A stretch of DNA of 64,000 nt from Peptostreptococcus anaerobius VPI 4330 = DSM 2949 (GCF_000381525.1 NZ_KB906606.1:5376-69375), one strand, 5' to 3'; shown: positions 45,316 through 54,946, counted from the first letter of the stretch. The notes: a model not told the origin generated them from the letters alone. A program made the numbers and translations.

Positions 45316-47595
45316 ATGAGATTCGAATACGACGAATTTAAGATAATAGAAAAATCCCTAGACAAGGATCAGATGAGGTTGTCTGAAAGTATCATGTCCA
45401 TAGGTAACGAATATATGGGTATGAGGGGCAACTTTGAGGAGTTCTATAGCGGAGATAGTTTGGAGGGGACATATGTAGGTGGAGTATGGTTTCCAGACAA
45501 GACTAGGGTAGGTTGGTGGAAAAACGGCTATCCAGACTACTTTGGAAAGATGATAAATTCACCAAACTTTACAGGCATAGGCCTACAAATAGATGGTATG
45601 GACCTAGACCTAAACAAGGAAAACTTAGTTGACTACTATAGGGAACTAGATATGAAGACAGGACTACTGACTAGGAAGTTCACTATAGACAGGGATGGAG
45701 CTAAGTTTGAGATAGGGGTAAAGAGATTTGTAAGTATAGCAAAAAGGGAAATATGTGCCATAAGTTATACTATAAAATCCCTAGACAAGGATGCTAAGAT
45801 AGTCTTTAGTCCTTCAATAAATGCAGACGTCAGAAATGAAGATTCAAATTATGATGAAAAGTTCTGGCAGGTGATCGACAAGTCACTAGCTTGCGATAGG
45901 GGCTATATGGTATCAAAGACAATAGACAATCCTTTTGGAGTGGATAGGTTCTCCCTAGCCCACTACATGAATGTCAAGCTAGATGGAGACTACAAAAACC
46001 TAGAGACTAGCAGGCTAGAAGAGGACGAAGCTATAAGCCTAGCCTATAGCCTTGACTTAGAAAAGGGTAGTGAGGTCAGCCTATACAAGACAATAGCTGT
46101 AACCACTTCTAGGGACTACAAGGAAGAAGACCTAGTCAATAAGGCAGAGCTTGTCCTTGAAGAGGCAGTGGGTCAGGGATTTGACTCCCTACTAAAGGAC
46201 CACCAAGACCTATGGGCTAAGAGGTGGAAGATGGCCGATGTAATCATCAAGGGTGATGTCAAGTTACAGCAGGCTATAAGATACAATATATTCCAGCTAT
46301 TCTCTACATACTATGGTGATGATATGAGATTAAACGTAGGTCCTAAGGGCTTTACTGGAGAAAAATATGGGGGCGCAACATACTGGGATACAGAGGCATA
46401 TATAGTACCTATGTACCTATCAGTAGCACCGCAGTCAGTAACCAAAAACCTACTTATGTATAGGTACAAGCAGTTAGACCAGGCCTATGAAAATGCCAGA
46501 AAGCAGGGTCTAAAGGGTGCCCTTTACCCAATGGTTACCTTTACAGGTATAGAGTGCCACAATGAGTGGGAGATAACATTTGAAGAAATCCATAGAAATG
46601 GGGCTATAGCCTATGCTATATACAACTACTCAACATATACAGGTGACTATGACTATGTAAGAGACTATGGTCTTGATGTCCTAGTTGGTATCAGTAGATT
46701 CTGGGCTGATAGGGTCCACTACAACAAGAAAAAAGACGTCTATATGATCCATGGGGTTACAGGTCCAAATGAATATGAAAACAATATAAACAACAACTGG
46801 TACACAAATACTTTGGCAGCATGGACACTTGAATTTACTAGTTCAATGCTTAAAAAGTACGAAAATAGAAAAGAAGACCTAGCTGTGACAGCTGATGAGT
46901 TAGACAAGTGGAAAGACATCATAGACAAGATGTACTATCCATTTGATGAAGAACTAGGAGTGTTTGTCCAGCATGATACCTTCCTAGACAAGGACCTTAT
47001 GAAGGTTGAAGATCTAGATCCTAGCAACCTTCCACTTAACAAAAACTGGTCTTGGGACAGGATACTGAGATCTTGCTTTATAAAGCAGGCCGATGTCCTA
47101 CAGGGTATATATATGTTTAGTGACAGGTATTCAAATATAGAAAAGAAGAAAAACTATGAGTTCTACGAGCCGATGACAGTACATGAATCAAGTCTATCTG
47201 CTTGTATCCACTCCATACTTGCCTGCGAGATAGGACTTGGAGACAAGGCGGTCAATATGTATGAGAGGACTGCTAGGCTAGACCTTGACAACTACAACTC
47301 AGATACAGATGACGGACTACATATCACGTCTATGTCAGGTAGCTGGCTATCAGTTGTGCAGGGATTTGCAGGAATGAGAACAGCCCAAGAGGTCCTATCA
47401 TTTAGACCTATAGTTCCAAAGGGATGGGAAGGATACTCTTTCAACATAAACTATAGGGATAGGCTTATAAATGTAGATGTAAGCAAGGAGGACATAGTAT
47501 TCAAGCTTATTGAGGGAGATAGGCTAGATATGAAGGTGTACTCTGAAACTATATCATTGGATGGAGAGTATACAGTAAAGCTAAAAAATAACTAA
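45316..47595 (+). CDS. GH65 glycoside phosphorylase, probably maltose phosphorylase
   Basis: A 759-residue cytosolic enzyme of glycoside hydrolase family 65. The catalytic acid Glu is in HGVTGPNEYENNINNNWYTN. The substrate-pocket motif TYWDTEAYIVPMYL and the phosphate-site region near VHESSLSACIHS are present. Family members phosphorolyse alpha-glucobioses with inversion. With beta-phosphoglucomutase in the same operon, the expected reaction is maltose plus phosphate to glucose plus beta-glucose-1-phosphate. Trehalose or kojibiose phosphorylase cannot be excluded from sequence alone. Confidence 0.9.
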   Translation: MRFEYDEFKIIEKSLDKDQMRLSESIMSIGNEYMGMRGNFEEFYSGDSLEGTYVGGVWFPDKTRVGWWKNGYPDYFGKMINSPNFTGIGLQIDGMDLDLNKENLVDYYRELDMKTGLLTRKFTIDRDGAKFEIGVKRFVSIAKREICAISYTIKSLDKDAKIVFSPSINADVRNEDSNYDEKFWQVIDKSLACDRGYMVSKTIDNPFGVDRFSLAHYMNVKLDGDYKNLETSRLEEDEAISLAYSLDLEKGSEVSLYKTIAVTTSRDYKEEDLVNKAELVLEEAVGQGFDSLLKDHQDLWAKRWKMADVIIKGDVKLQQAIRYNIFQLFSTYYGDDMRLNVGPKGFTGEKYGGATYWDTEAYIVPMYLSVAPQSVTKNLLMYRYKQLDQAYENARKQGLKGALYPMVTFTGIECHNEWEITFEEIHRNGAIAYAIYNYSTYTGDYDYVRDYGLDVLVGISRFWADRVHYNKKKDVYMIHGVTGPNEYENNINNNWYTNTLAAWTLEFTSSMLKKYENRKEDLAVTADELDKWKDIIDKMYYPFDEELGVFVQHDTFLDKDLMKVEDLDPSNLPLNKNWSWDRILRSCFIKQADVLQGIYMFSDRYSNIEKKKNYEFYEPMTVHESSLSACIHSILACEIGLGDKAVNMYERTARLDLDNYNSDTDDGLHITSMSGSWLSVVQGFAGMRTAQEVLSFRPIVPKGWEGYSFNINYRDRLINVDVSKEDIVFKLIEGDRLDMKVYSETISLDGEYTVKLKNN

Positions 47596-47614
47596 TAAAA
47601 AGTGAGGTAAAACA

Positions 47615-49273
47615 ATGACGTGGTGGAAGAAATCAGTAGTATACCAGATATATCCTAGAAGTTTCTACGATTCAAACGGAGACGGACTAGGTGATATAAG
47701 GGGTATAATAGAAAAACTTGACTACCTAGAAAAATTGGGGATAGATGTTATCTGGCTTAGTCCAGTATACGAGTCACCTCAGGATGACAATGGATATGAC
47801 ATAAGTGATTATAGAAATATATGGTCAAAGTTCGGTACAAACGAAGATATGTTTGAACTTATAGACAAGGCCCACGAAAAGAATATAAAGATAGTGATGG
47901 ACCTAGTAGCCAACCACACTAGTGACGAGCACAAGTGGTTTGTAGAGAGTAAAAAGTCAAAGGATAATCCTTACAGGGACTACTACTTCTGGAGAGACGA
48001 AAAAAATAACTGGGAATCATATTTCTCAGGTCCAGCTTGGCAATTTGATGAGACAACAGGTCAGTACTACCTACACCTATTCACAAAGAAGCAGCCAGAC
48101 CTTAACTGGGAAAATCCAGTGGTAAGAAATGAAATATGGGACATGATGAAGTTTTGGATGGACAAGGGTGTAGATGGATGGAGAATGGATGTTATCAGTT
48201 CAATATCCAAGTACACAGACTTCCCAGACTATGATCTAGAAGAAGGCGAGATTGGTATAGGTGACTACCATACAAATGGTCCAAAACTACATGACTATAT
48301 CAAGGAAATGAATAAGGAAGTTCTTTCTAAGTACGATTGTATGACAGTGGGAGAGGCTCCAGGATCATCTCCTGAAAACGCCCTTTTATTCTGTGGTAAG
48401 GACAGGGATGAGCTAAATATGATATTTACCTTTGACCATATGGACCTAGACAGGAATATGGACAGCGAAATAGGTAAATGGAGCCTAAGAGACCTAGACT
48501 TAGTTGAGTTTAAGGAGACTTTAGAAGCATGGCAGACATCCCTATACAATAAGGGCTGGAACTCACTTTACCTAGAAAACCATGACCAGGCAAGGGTAGT
48601 ATCAAGATGGGGTAATGACAAGGAGTACAGAAAAGAATCAGCTAAGATGTTTGCCCTAGTCTACCAGATGATGCAGGGTACACCTTATATATATCAGGGC
48701 CAGGAAATAGGCATGGTCAATACAGATTTTGATATAGAAGACTACAAGGATGTTGAGATCAGAAACGCCTACAAGGACCTAGTTCTTGAAAGAAAGTTGA
48801 CAACAAAAGAAGACTTTATGAAGGCAGTTCACAGGATATCAAGAGACAATGCAAGGACTCCTATGCAGTGGAATGATAGTTCAAATGGTGGATTTACAAG
48901 TGGAGAGCCTTGGCTAAAGGTCAACCCTAGCTACAAGACAATCAATGTAGAGGAGAGTTTGGCTGATGAGGATTCAATCTTCTACTTCTACAAAAAGCTT
49001 ATAGACCAAAGGCATGATGACGACATGATAACAGATGCTGAGTTCAGATTGGTTGACAAGGACAACAAGAAGATATTCGCCTATGAAAGATACCTTGGTG
49101 ACAAGTCTATACTTATAATAGCTAACTTCTACTCTGAGCCAGTTGACTTTGACCTAGACACATACAAGCTAGAAGACTACAGGTTAGACCTATCAAACTA
49201 CAAGGATATGGTAGCAGATGGAAATAAGATTAGCCTAAGACCATACGAGGCTATAATGTTAAAGAACTACTAG
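47615..49273 (+). CDS. GH13 oligo-1,6-glucosidase / alpha-glucosidase
   Basis: A 552-residue cytosolic alpha-amylase-family enzyme. It starts MTWWKKSVVYQIYPRSFYDS and has VMDLVANHTSDEH, the nucleophile Asp in GWRMDVISS, the acid/base Glu in VGEAPG and ENHDQARV. Past the core it has RTPMQWNDSSNGGFT. The pattern fits the oligo-1,6-glucosidase/dextran glucosidase/MalL subgroup. It would hydrolyse isomaltose-type branches or short malto-oligosaccharides brought in by the transporter. It sits between the phosphorylase and pgmB. Confidence 0.9.
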   Translation: MTWWKKSVVYQIYPRSFYDSNGDGLGDIRGIIEKLDYLEKLGIDVIWLSPVYESPQDDNGYDISDYRNIWSKFGTNEDMFELIDKAHEKNIKIVMDLVANHTSDEHKWFVESKKSKDNPYRDYYFWRDEKNNWESYFSGPAWQFDETTGQYYLHLFTKKQPDLNWENPVVRNEIWDMMKFWMDKGVDGWRMDVISSISKYTDFPDYDLEEGEIGIGDYHTNGPKLHDYIKEMNKEVLSKYDCMTVGEAPGSSPENALLFCGKDRDELNMIFTFDHMDLDRNMDSEIGKWSLRDLDLVEFKETLEAWQTSLYNKGWNSLYLENHDQARVVSRWGNDKEYRKESAKMFALVYQMMQGTPYIYQGQEIGMVNTDFDIEDYKDVEIRNAYKDLVLERKLTTKEDFMKAVHRISRDNARTPMQWNDSSNGGFTSGEPWLKVNPSYKTINVEESLADEDSIFYFYKKLIDQRHDDDMITDAEFRLVDKDNKKIFAYERYLGDKSILIIANFYSEPVDFDLDTYKLEDYRLDLSNYKDMVADGNKISLRPYEAIMLKNY

Positions 49274-49282
49274 GAGGTCTAT

Positions 49283-49924
49283 ATGATAAAAGGCATTATA
49301 TTTGACCTAGATGGGGTCATAACAGATACAGCAAAATTTCACTATAAGGCATGGAAGAGACTGGCAAGTAGGCTAGGCATAGATATAGATGAAGACTTCA
49401 ATGAAGGTCTAAAGGGGGTATCTAGGATGGATTCCCTAAAGAGAATACTAGAACATGGCAATGTGCTTGACAAGTACTCAAGAGAAGATCTAGAAGCCCT
49501 TGCAGAGGACAAGAATGAAGACTACAAAAAACTCCTAGAAGACCTTAAAAAAGAAGATATTTTAGATGGAATAGAAGACTTTATAAATGAAATAAGGTAT
49601 AATAATATTAAGATAGGATTGGCATCAGTATCCAAAAACGCCCCTATGATCTTGGACAAGCTAGGTTTGATAGACAAGATAGACTTTATAGCAGACCCAG
49701 CCAAGGTAGAAAAGGGCAAGCCTGCTCCAGACATATTTATTGAAGCAGCTAGGGGACTAGGTCTAGACATAAAGGATACAATCGGTATTGAGGATGCGAG
49801 ATCAGGAGTAGATGCCATGAAAGCATGCAATATGAGAAGCGTAGGCATAGGGGTAGATGCAGACTTGAGGCTAGAATCTACTAGCCAACTTAGTCTTGAT
49901 ACCCTAGGTATATTAGATAAATAA
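49283..49924 (+). CDS. pgmB: Beta-phosphoglucomutase
   Basis: A 213-residue HAD-family mutase converting beta-glucose-1-phosphate to glucose-6-phosphate. The nucleophile and general-acid Asp pair is in IFDLDGVITDTAKFHYKAW, with a helical cap after it. SVSKNAP, the Lys region KVEKGKPAPDIF and IEDARSGVDAM complete the signature. It lies nine bases after the glucosidase and uses the phosphorylase product, closing the maltose pathway. Confidence 0.95.
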   Translation: MIKGIIFDLDGVITDTAKFHYKAWKRLASRLGIDIDEDFNEGLKGVSRMDSLKRILEHGNVLDKYSREDLEALAEDKNEDYKKLLEDLKKEDILDGIEDFINEIRYNNIKIGLASVSKNAPMILDKLGLIDKIDFIADPAKVEKGKPAPDIFIEAARGLGLDIKDTIGIEDARSGVDAMKACNMRSVGIGVDADLRLESTSQLSLDTLGILDK

Positions 49925-49939
49925 GAGTGAGGTATACAA

Positions 49940-51064
49940 ATGGCAAAAGTAAAATTAGAAAATATATGCAAGTCATATGATAACGGATTTAATGCAGTAA
50001 AAGATGTAAATATAGATATAGATGACAAGGAATTTATAGTCCTAGTTGGTCCATCAGGTTGTGGTAAATCTACTACACTTAGGATGATTGCAGGACTAGA
50101 AGAAATATCTAGCGGTAAGTTGACTATAGATGACAAGTTAGTCAACCATGTAGAACCAAAGGACAGAGATATAGCCATGGTTTTCCAGAACTATGCCCTA
50201 TACCCACACATGACAGTTTATGAAAATATGTCATTTGCCCTTAAGCTAAGAAAGATGCCAAAAGATGAGATAGACAAGAAGGTAAAGGAGGCTGCTAGAA
50301 TACTACAGCTTGAAAACCTACTAGATAGAAAGCCAAAAGCCCTATCAGGAGGCCAGAGACAGAGAGTTGCCCTAGGAAGGTCTATAGTCAGAAACCCTAA
50401 GGTATTCTTGATGGACGAACCCCTATCAAACCTTGACGCCAAGCTAAGAACAGAGATGAGATCTGAGATATCCAAGCTACACAAGGACCTTGGAGCTACA
50501 TTTATATATGTAACTCATGACCAGGTAGAGGCCATGACAATGGGAGATAGGATAGTTGTAATGAAGGACGGAGTTGTTCAGCAGATCAACAAGCCAAAAG
50601 TCCTATATGATAATCCAGCCAACAAGTTTGTAGCTAGCTTTATAGGTAGCCCTCAGATGAACTTTATGGAAGTTGAAGTCCTAGAAGAAGGCAAGGATAT
50701 AATAGCCAAGCTAGCTAAGGGACAAGAAAGAATTCTTATACCAGGTGGCAAGGGTGCCTACCTAAAGGAAAAGGGATATATCGGCAAGACTATTATAATG
50801 GGTATCAGACCAGAAGATATACACAAGGAGAAAGTATTCCTAGATATGTCTCCAGAAACTAGCTTTAAAGCAAGTGTTATTATCAGAGAACTTATGGGTT
50901 CAGAGATATTTGCCTACCTTAAGTTTGCAGGTCAGGAACTAATAGCCAAGTTCGATGGTAGAAGAGACCTAGAGCCAGGTGAAGTGTTGGAATTGGCATT
51001 TGATATGAATAGGGCTCACTTCTTCGATATTGAAACAGAAGAAAGTATACTATTTACAGAGTAA
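49940..51064 (+). CDS. msmK: Sugar ABC transporter ATPase, MsmK/MalK/UgpC type
   Basis: A 374-residue cytosolic ATPase. Walker A is [10 protein letters not shown], the signature is [13 protein letters not shown], Walker B is [13 protein letters not shown] and the switch His is in THDQ. A C-terminal regulatory TOBE-type domain follows (about residues 240-374). In firmicutes one such ATPase often energises several sugar transporters. Being last in the mal operon, it should at least drive MalEFG. Confidence 0.94.
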   Translation: MAKVKLENICKSYDNGFNAVKDVNIDIDDKEFIVLVGPSGCGKSTTLRMIAGLEEISSGKLTIDDKLVNHVEPKDRDIAMVFQNYALYPHMTVYENMSFALKLRKMPKDEIDKKVKEAARILQLENLLDRKPKALSGGQRQRVALGRSIVRNPKVFLMDEPLSNLDAKLRTEMRSEISKLHKDLGATFIYVTHDQVEAMTMGDRIVVMKDGVVQQINKPKVLYDNPANKFVASFIGSPQMNFMEVEVLEEGKDIIAKLAKGQERILIPGGKGAYLKEKGYIGKTIIMGIRPEDIHKEKVFLDMSPETSFKASVIIRELMGSEIFAYLKFAGQELIAKFDGRRDLEPGEVLELAFDMNRAHFFDIETEESILFTE

Positions 51065-51085
51065 TTACTGAATATAACTAAAATG

Positions 51086-51132
51086 AAAAACGGAGGTTAA
51101 CATTCAATTAGGATGTAACCTCCGTTTTTTTG
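51086..51132 (+). terminator. Terminator at the end of the maltose operon
   Basis: AACGGAGGTTA pairs with TAACCTCCGTT, followed by a T7 run. It also separates the operon from the convergent pdxS gene. Confidence 0.93.
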
Positions 51133-51189
51133 GCTTACAAGAATTGTCAGCCGATTTAATATTATATTATATGGTTAAGAAGATTTTAC

Positions 51190-52053
51190 TTATATACCTC
51201 TTTCAGCCATGATGATTTCGATTTCGTCTTCGTTGATACCAACCATAGCTTCTCCAAGGTTTTCAGATACTTCTGCTATTATAGCAGGATTGTCGTAGTT
51301 CTGAACAGCCTTAACGATTGCCTTAGCTCTCTGTTCTGGGTTGCCTGATTTGAATATACCAGAACCTACGAATACACCTTCAGCACCCAACTGTCTCATT
51401 AGGGCAGCATCTGCAGGAGTTGCAACACCACCAGCAGAGAAGTTTACAACTGGTAATTTACCGTTGTCGTGTACATACTTGATTAGGTCGTATGGTACTC
51501 TGAATTCCTTAGCCTTTTCAAATAGTTCATCTTCGGCTAGGGCAGTCACCATCCTGATTTCTCCCTGGATCTGTCTCATGTGAGATACGGCCTGAACAAC
51601 GTCACCAGTACCAGCCTCACCCTTAGTTCTGATCATTGCAGCACCTTCCTGGATTCTTCTTAGGGCTTCACCTAGGTCTCTAGCACCGCATACAAATGGA
51701 GCTTCGAACTTAGTCTTGTCAACGTGGTGGATATTGTCAGCAGGAGACAATACTTCTGATTCATCTATATAGTCTATACCGATTGATTCAAGGATCTGAG
51801 CTTCTACAAAGTGGCCTATTCTACACTTTGCCATAACTGGAATAGATACAGCAGCCATGATTTCCTTTATCATAGAAGGGTCACTCATTCTAGATACACC
51901 ACCAGCTACTCTTATGTCAGCTGGGATTCTTTCAAGTGCCATAACTGCAACTGCACCAGCTTCTTCAGCTATTCTTGCCTGTTCTGGAGTAGTTACGTCC
52001 ATGATTACTCCACCGATAAATTTCTTAGTTACTTCTTCTTTTGTGATTCTCAT
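51190..52053 (-). CDS. pdxS: Pyridoxal 5'-phosphate synthase subunit PdxS
   Basis: A 287-residue TIM-barrel synthase making PLP from ribose-5-phosphate, glyceraldehyde-3-phosphate and ammonia. The active-site lysines are in VMAKCRIGH and RTKGEAGTG, and [16 protein letters not shown] is typical. Its usual partner PdxT (glutaminase) is not next to it: downstream is the convergent mal operon terminator, upstream a divergent MocR-type regulator. It may use free ammonia or a PdxT encoded elsewhere. Confidence 0.97.
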   Translation of the reverse strand: MRITKEEVTKKFIGGVIMDVTTPEQARIAEEAGAVAVMALERIPADIRVAGGVSRMSDPSMIKEIMAAVSIPVMAKCRIGHFVEAQILESIGIDYIDESEVLSPADNIHHVDKTKFEAPFVCGARDLGEALRRIQEGAAMIRTKGEAGTGDVVQAVSHMRQIQGEIRMVTALAEDELFEKAKEFRVPYDLIKYVHDNGKLPVVNFSAGGVATPADAALMRQLGAEGVFVGSGIFKSGNPEQRAKAIVKAVQNYDNPAIIAEVSENLGEAMVGINEDEIEIIMAERGI

Positions 52054-52075
52054 AATAAATATCCTCTCCTTTATT

Positions 52076-52093
52076 AAGTGTATTGGTACACTT
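52076..52093. promoter_or_regulatory. Palindrome in the pdxS leader
   Basis: AAGTGTA-TTGG-TACACTT is a perfect palindrome 23 bp before the pdxS start codon. A third AAGTGTA half-site lies near 52110. It could be an operator or a leader hairpin. Confidence 0.4.
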
Positions 52094-52130
52094 GATGAAA
52101 TACTATCAAAAGTGTATCGCTCATAGCCTT

Positions 52131-52199
52131 ATTATAGGATAATATTGATAGGTTAAAAAGAACCAAAATAGATTAAATTTATGGGACCAGATTTTGGTT
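52131..52199 (-). promoter_or_regulatory. pdxS promoter and candidate PdxR operator
   Basis: Reading on the minus strand, TATAAT lies at 52136-52131, a clear -10 for pdxS. Just upstream of the expected -35, AACCAAAAT (52161-52169) and ATTTTGGTT (52191-52199) form a perfect 9-bp inverted repeat with 21 bases between. This position suits activation of pdxS and autoregulation of the divergent MocR-type gene. Confidence 0.55.
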
Positions 52200-52243
52200 T
52201 TTATAAATTTTTACATATAGTTTGCATATAGGTGGAGGTTGTT

Positions 52244-53644
52244 TTGAAGAAATACGAAGAGATATATCATGAAATAAGGAAAAAGATACTGATGGATATC
52301 TACCCTGAAAAAACAAGAATACCATCAAAGAGGATCATGGCAGACAGGATGGGTGTAAGTATCAATACTGTTGAGATAGCTTATTTTCAGCTTATAGAAG
52401 AGGGTTATATAGAGGCTAGAGAAAGGTCAGGCTACTACGTTGCAGAGCTTGATGATTTGAAGCATATGAGAGGGAGCTTTGTAGGCAGGGGGATAGGTAA
52501 AAATATTGAATATCTGCCACAGGAACAAGTTTATGACTATGGCTTAGAGAAAGAAAAAATTGAAGACAAGTACCAGTACAATTTTTCCTATGGTGGTGTA
52601 GACAAGTCATTTCCATTTGGAATATGGAAGAAGATAAATAGGGAGGTCATAGATTCCTACCAGGATACCCTACTAAATACTGTGGGAGGGATGGGCTATG
52701 AGCCACTTAGGGAGTCTATATGTAACTACCTATATGAGACTAGATCAATAGTAGCCCAAAAAGATAATATGATTATCAGTTCGGGTACAGAGGCCATGTT
52801 TGAAATCCTATTTCGACTTTGGGATGATGATGTTAGCTTTGGTCTTGAAAACCCAGGTTTTGAGAGGTGGTCAAGTTTTCTCAAGACAAACAAGGTAGCA
52901 TATTCCTGTCTTAGTATGGATGGTGAGGGTATAGTCCTAGATGATTTGGTTACAAATAATGTTGATATTGCCTGCGTTACTCCCAACCACCAATTTCCAA
53001 CTGGAAAGATAATGCCTATAGCTAGGAGGATCAAGCTCCTTGACTGGGCTATTGAAAATGATGGTTGGATAATAGAGGATGACTATGACGGCGAGTTTAA
53101 GTATACGGGTAGCAGGATACCAGCCCTTAAGAGTATGGATGATATGGATAGGGTCATATATATGGGTACCTTTTCTAGCACAATCAGTCCTGCCATAAGG
53201 GTGAGCTATATGATTCTTCCAGACCAACTCTTGGCTAGGTACAAGGATAGGCTATCCTACAAGAGGTGTCCAGTGACAACCATGACCCAGATAGGGCTGG
53301 ATATATTTATTAGGAGGGGCTACTACCACAGGCACGTAAATAGGATGAAGAAAATATACAAGGCCAAAAGAGAGATGATACTATCTATACTTGAACCATG
53401 TGACAATCTTGTATGTAGGGGGGCTGATGCAGGCCTACATATGGTTGTGTCATTTAAGAATATAGATGAAGCAGAGTTTGTAAGGAAGGCTAGGGAAAAT
53501 GGAATTATGATAAGAGGCTTGTCTGACTACTATATAGAGGAAAATAAAGACTATGAAAGAGATAGTGTGATTATTGGTTTTGCTGTTATGGAGCTTGAGG
53601 ATATAGAAATTGCTACAAGTAAATTGAAAAATATATTTGTTTAG
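52244..53644 (+). CDS. pdxR: MocR/PdxR-type GntR regulator with an aminotransferase-like domain
   Basis: A 466-residue regulator. The N-terminal GntR winged helix has KRIMADRMGVSINTVEIAYFQLIEEGYIEAR. After a linker comes a type I aminotransferase fold (SSGTEAMFEIL, TPNHQFPTGKIMP, EDDYDGEFKYTG). The place of the PLP-binding Lys reads GTFSSTISPAIR, with Ser312 where FSK is expected, so it may not form the usual internal aldimine. Divergent placement with pdxS points to control of vitamin B6 synthesis. The in-frame GTG at 52232 is the RBS region itself; TTG at 52244 follows GGAGG and is chosen. Confidence 0.85.
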   Translation: MKKYEEIYHEIRKKILMDIYPEKTRIPSKRIMADRMGVSINTVEIAYFQLIEEGYIEARERSGYYVAELDDLKHMRGSFVGRGIGKNIEYLPQEQVYDYGLEKEKIEDKYQYNFSYGGVDKSFPFGIWKKINREVIDSYQDTLLNTVGGMGYEPLRESICNYLYETRSIVAQKDNMIISSGTEAMFEILFRLWDDDVSFGLENPGFERWSSFLKTNKVAYSCLSMDGEGIVLDDLVTNNVDIACVTPNHQFPTGKIMPIARRIKLLDWAIENDGWIIEDDYDGEFKYTGSRIPALKSMDDMDRVIYMGTFSSTISPAIRVSYMILPDQLLARYKDRLSYKRCPVTTMTQIGLDIFIRRGYYHRHVNRMKKIYKAKREMILSILEPCDNLVCRGADAGLHMVVSFKNIDEAEFVRKARENGIMIRGLSDYYIEENKDYERDSVIIGFAVMELEDIEIATSKLKNIFV

Positions 53645-53723
53645 ATAAGATTATTATATAGATAAATTACATAGATAAGACAATTACACAGAGATCCTAT
53701 AGAACATGACTTATGTACAATGA

Positions 53724-53755
53724 TTTAGGGCGACAGTTTTACCTGTCGCCCTAAA
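53724..53755 (-). terminator. Perfect 13-bp hairpin ending the small peptide transcript
   Basis: TTTAGGGCGACAG pairs perfectly with CTGTCGCCCTAAA around a six-base loop. It lies about 35 bp after the peptide stop codon and between two convergent genes. There is no T-run on either strand, so it may instead be an RNA-stabilising hairpin or work with another factor. Confidence 0.6.
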
Positions 53756-53791
53756 TACTGCATTCTTTGATTTTCGTCACTATCATGCTAA

Positions 53792-53875
53792 TTAACCTAC
53801 CATCATAATCATTCTGTAAAGTATGTTGTTCTTTAAGTTTTCCTTCTGGATGTTGTCTAATTCTCTTCTTTTCAT
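53792..53875 (-). CDS. Unrecognised 27-residue peptide
   Basis: A short ORF with every signal of a real gene. The promoter is TTGACC-16 bp-TATAAT with extended TGG (53972-53945 reading down). AAGGAGG sits seven bases before the ATG at 53875, and a strong hairpin follows the stop. The peptide starts MKRRELDNIQ, is basic and polar for about 17 residues, and ends hydrophobic (ILYRMIMMVG). It has no cysteine and no signal-peptide cleavage site. The form could suit a membrane-active peptide, a leader, a pheromone or a small toxin. None can be chosen from sequence. It stands in an otherwise empty 900-bp gap. Confidence 0.65.
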   Translation of the reverse strand: MKRRELDNIQKENLKNNILYRMIMMVG

Positions 53876-53944
53876 TTTGATTTCCTCCTTGATTACTTTG
53901 TTTTTAATTAATGTTTGTGTTTTTTTTATCTTTTTCTTAACTTC

Positions 53945-53972
53945 ATTATACCACCTTTAAAAAAAAGGTCAA
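53945..53972 (-). promoter_or_regulatory. Strong promoter of the 27-residue peptide gene
   Basis: On the minus strand TTGACC (53972-53967), a 16-base spacer ending in TGG, and TATAAT (53950-53945). This is a close match to the sigma-A consensus with an extended -10, and gives a leader of about 60 bases. Confidence 0.8.
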
Positions 53973-53975
53973 GGG

Positions 53976-54500
53976 GTTTTTTACATGATTTTTTTAAATC
54001 ATACTCTCGAATATTCCGACTATTTTATAGTATTAATCAAAAATATGCTTATATTAATTTTAATTAAGTTTTATATGCTAAAAGTGATATTTTACTAAAA
54101 AACCATAAGATAATAAGACAGCTAAAAAACATAAAATTTTTCACGAGTCTATTATATGAATTGTTTTATACAGGCTGTAAGCTAGTAATAACAAGGTTTT
54201 GAGCCTTTCTTATGAAAATTATGTTTTTTATATTTTATAGGCATATAAATTTAAAAAATAAGGGTTTTTGACACTTTATATAAAAAAGTTACAGGGTCCA
54301 TACTAATGGATTGTGTAGGAAATTGTTTTCGATTTAACAAAAGGTATATTTGATTTTACAATGTTTTTATGAAAAAGATCTAAAAAGTTGTTTTTTAAGG
54401 TGAAATTGGTGAAAGTATTTATTCAATATCCATAATAAAGGGAAAATACAGGTACTTTTATAAGGAAAAATGCAATTATGCTATAATTAATTCAAATAAA
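53976..54500. other. AT-rich gap with no recognised gene
   Basis: About 525 bp, strongly AT-rich. Only very short ORFs occur, without ribosome-binding sites. A TTGACA at about 54266 has no -10 at working distance. Nothing functional was recognised. Confidence 0.5.
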
Positions 54501-54501
54501 A

Positions 54502-54538
54502 ATACCCTTTATACAACATAATTGAGTAAAAAGGGTAT
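54502..54538 (-). terminator. Terminator of the 133-residue hypothetical gene
   Basis: ATACCCTTT pairs with AAAGGGTAT. On the minus strand the stem is followed by TTTTATTTG. Confidence 0.7.
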
Positions 54539-54544
54539 GGTTTA

Positions 54545-54946
54545 TTAATCAACTTGTTTAAGCATCCTTGGAAGGATATCTAATTCTAGTTTTTTGAGCT
54601 TCAGGTCTATATTTGATATTACAAGAACCAAGTTTATCTCATCGTATACTTCATCCCACTTATAAGCAGATGATGCCTGAATAGTATATTTTGGAAATAA
54701 CTTTAGAAAGTCTTTTGTAAGTGACTCTGCCTTTTCAAAATATTCATCTACAGTAGAGTCATCATCCCAATCAAAAGCCCTGTCTATTTCTAAGTCTCTT
54801 GGCTTTATTGCCAACTTAAAGCTCATAACGTCCTCTCTCTTGCTAGCCTTTGAAAGGTCTGTAATAACCCTGAATTTTGAATTTTCTTCTATTTCTTTTC
54901 TTATATCATCACTGCTAATTAGGTCGTCTCTAAATATTACGTACAT
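54545..54946 (-). CDS. Hypothetical 133-residue acidic protein
   Basis: Not recognised. A soluble, acidic protein starting MYVIFRDDLISSDD, with FDWDDDSTVDEYFEKAE in the middle and LKKLELDILPRMLKQVD at the end. Beta-helical alternation suggests a compact alpha/beta fold. GAGGTG lies before the ATG. The tRNA-Arg gene lies just upstream on the same strand, and the gene has its own terminator. There is no sign of decay. Confidence 0.65.
   Translation of the reverse strand: MYVIFRDDLISSDDIRKEIEENSKFRVITDLSKASKREDVMSFKLAIKPRDLEIDRAFDWDDDSTVDEYFEKAESLTKDFLKLFPKYTIQASSAYKWDEVYDEINLVLVISNIDLKLKKLELDILPRMLKQVD

Noticed and set aside
49522-50178. 218-residue minus-strand ORF over pgmB and msmK
   Set aside because: A shadow of two well-supported genes with conserved motifs on the plus strand; Ser/Ile/Leu-rich content typical of antisense frames here.
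54000-54500. Additional small genes in the AT-rich gap
   Set aside because: Frames are under 20 codons and lack ribosome-binding sites; promoter-like hexamers are not correctly spaced.
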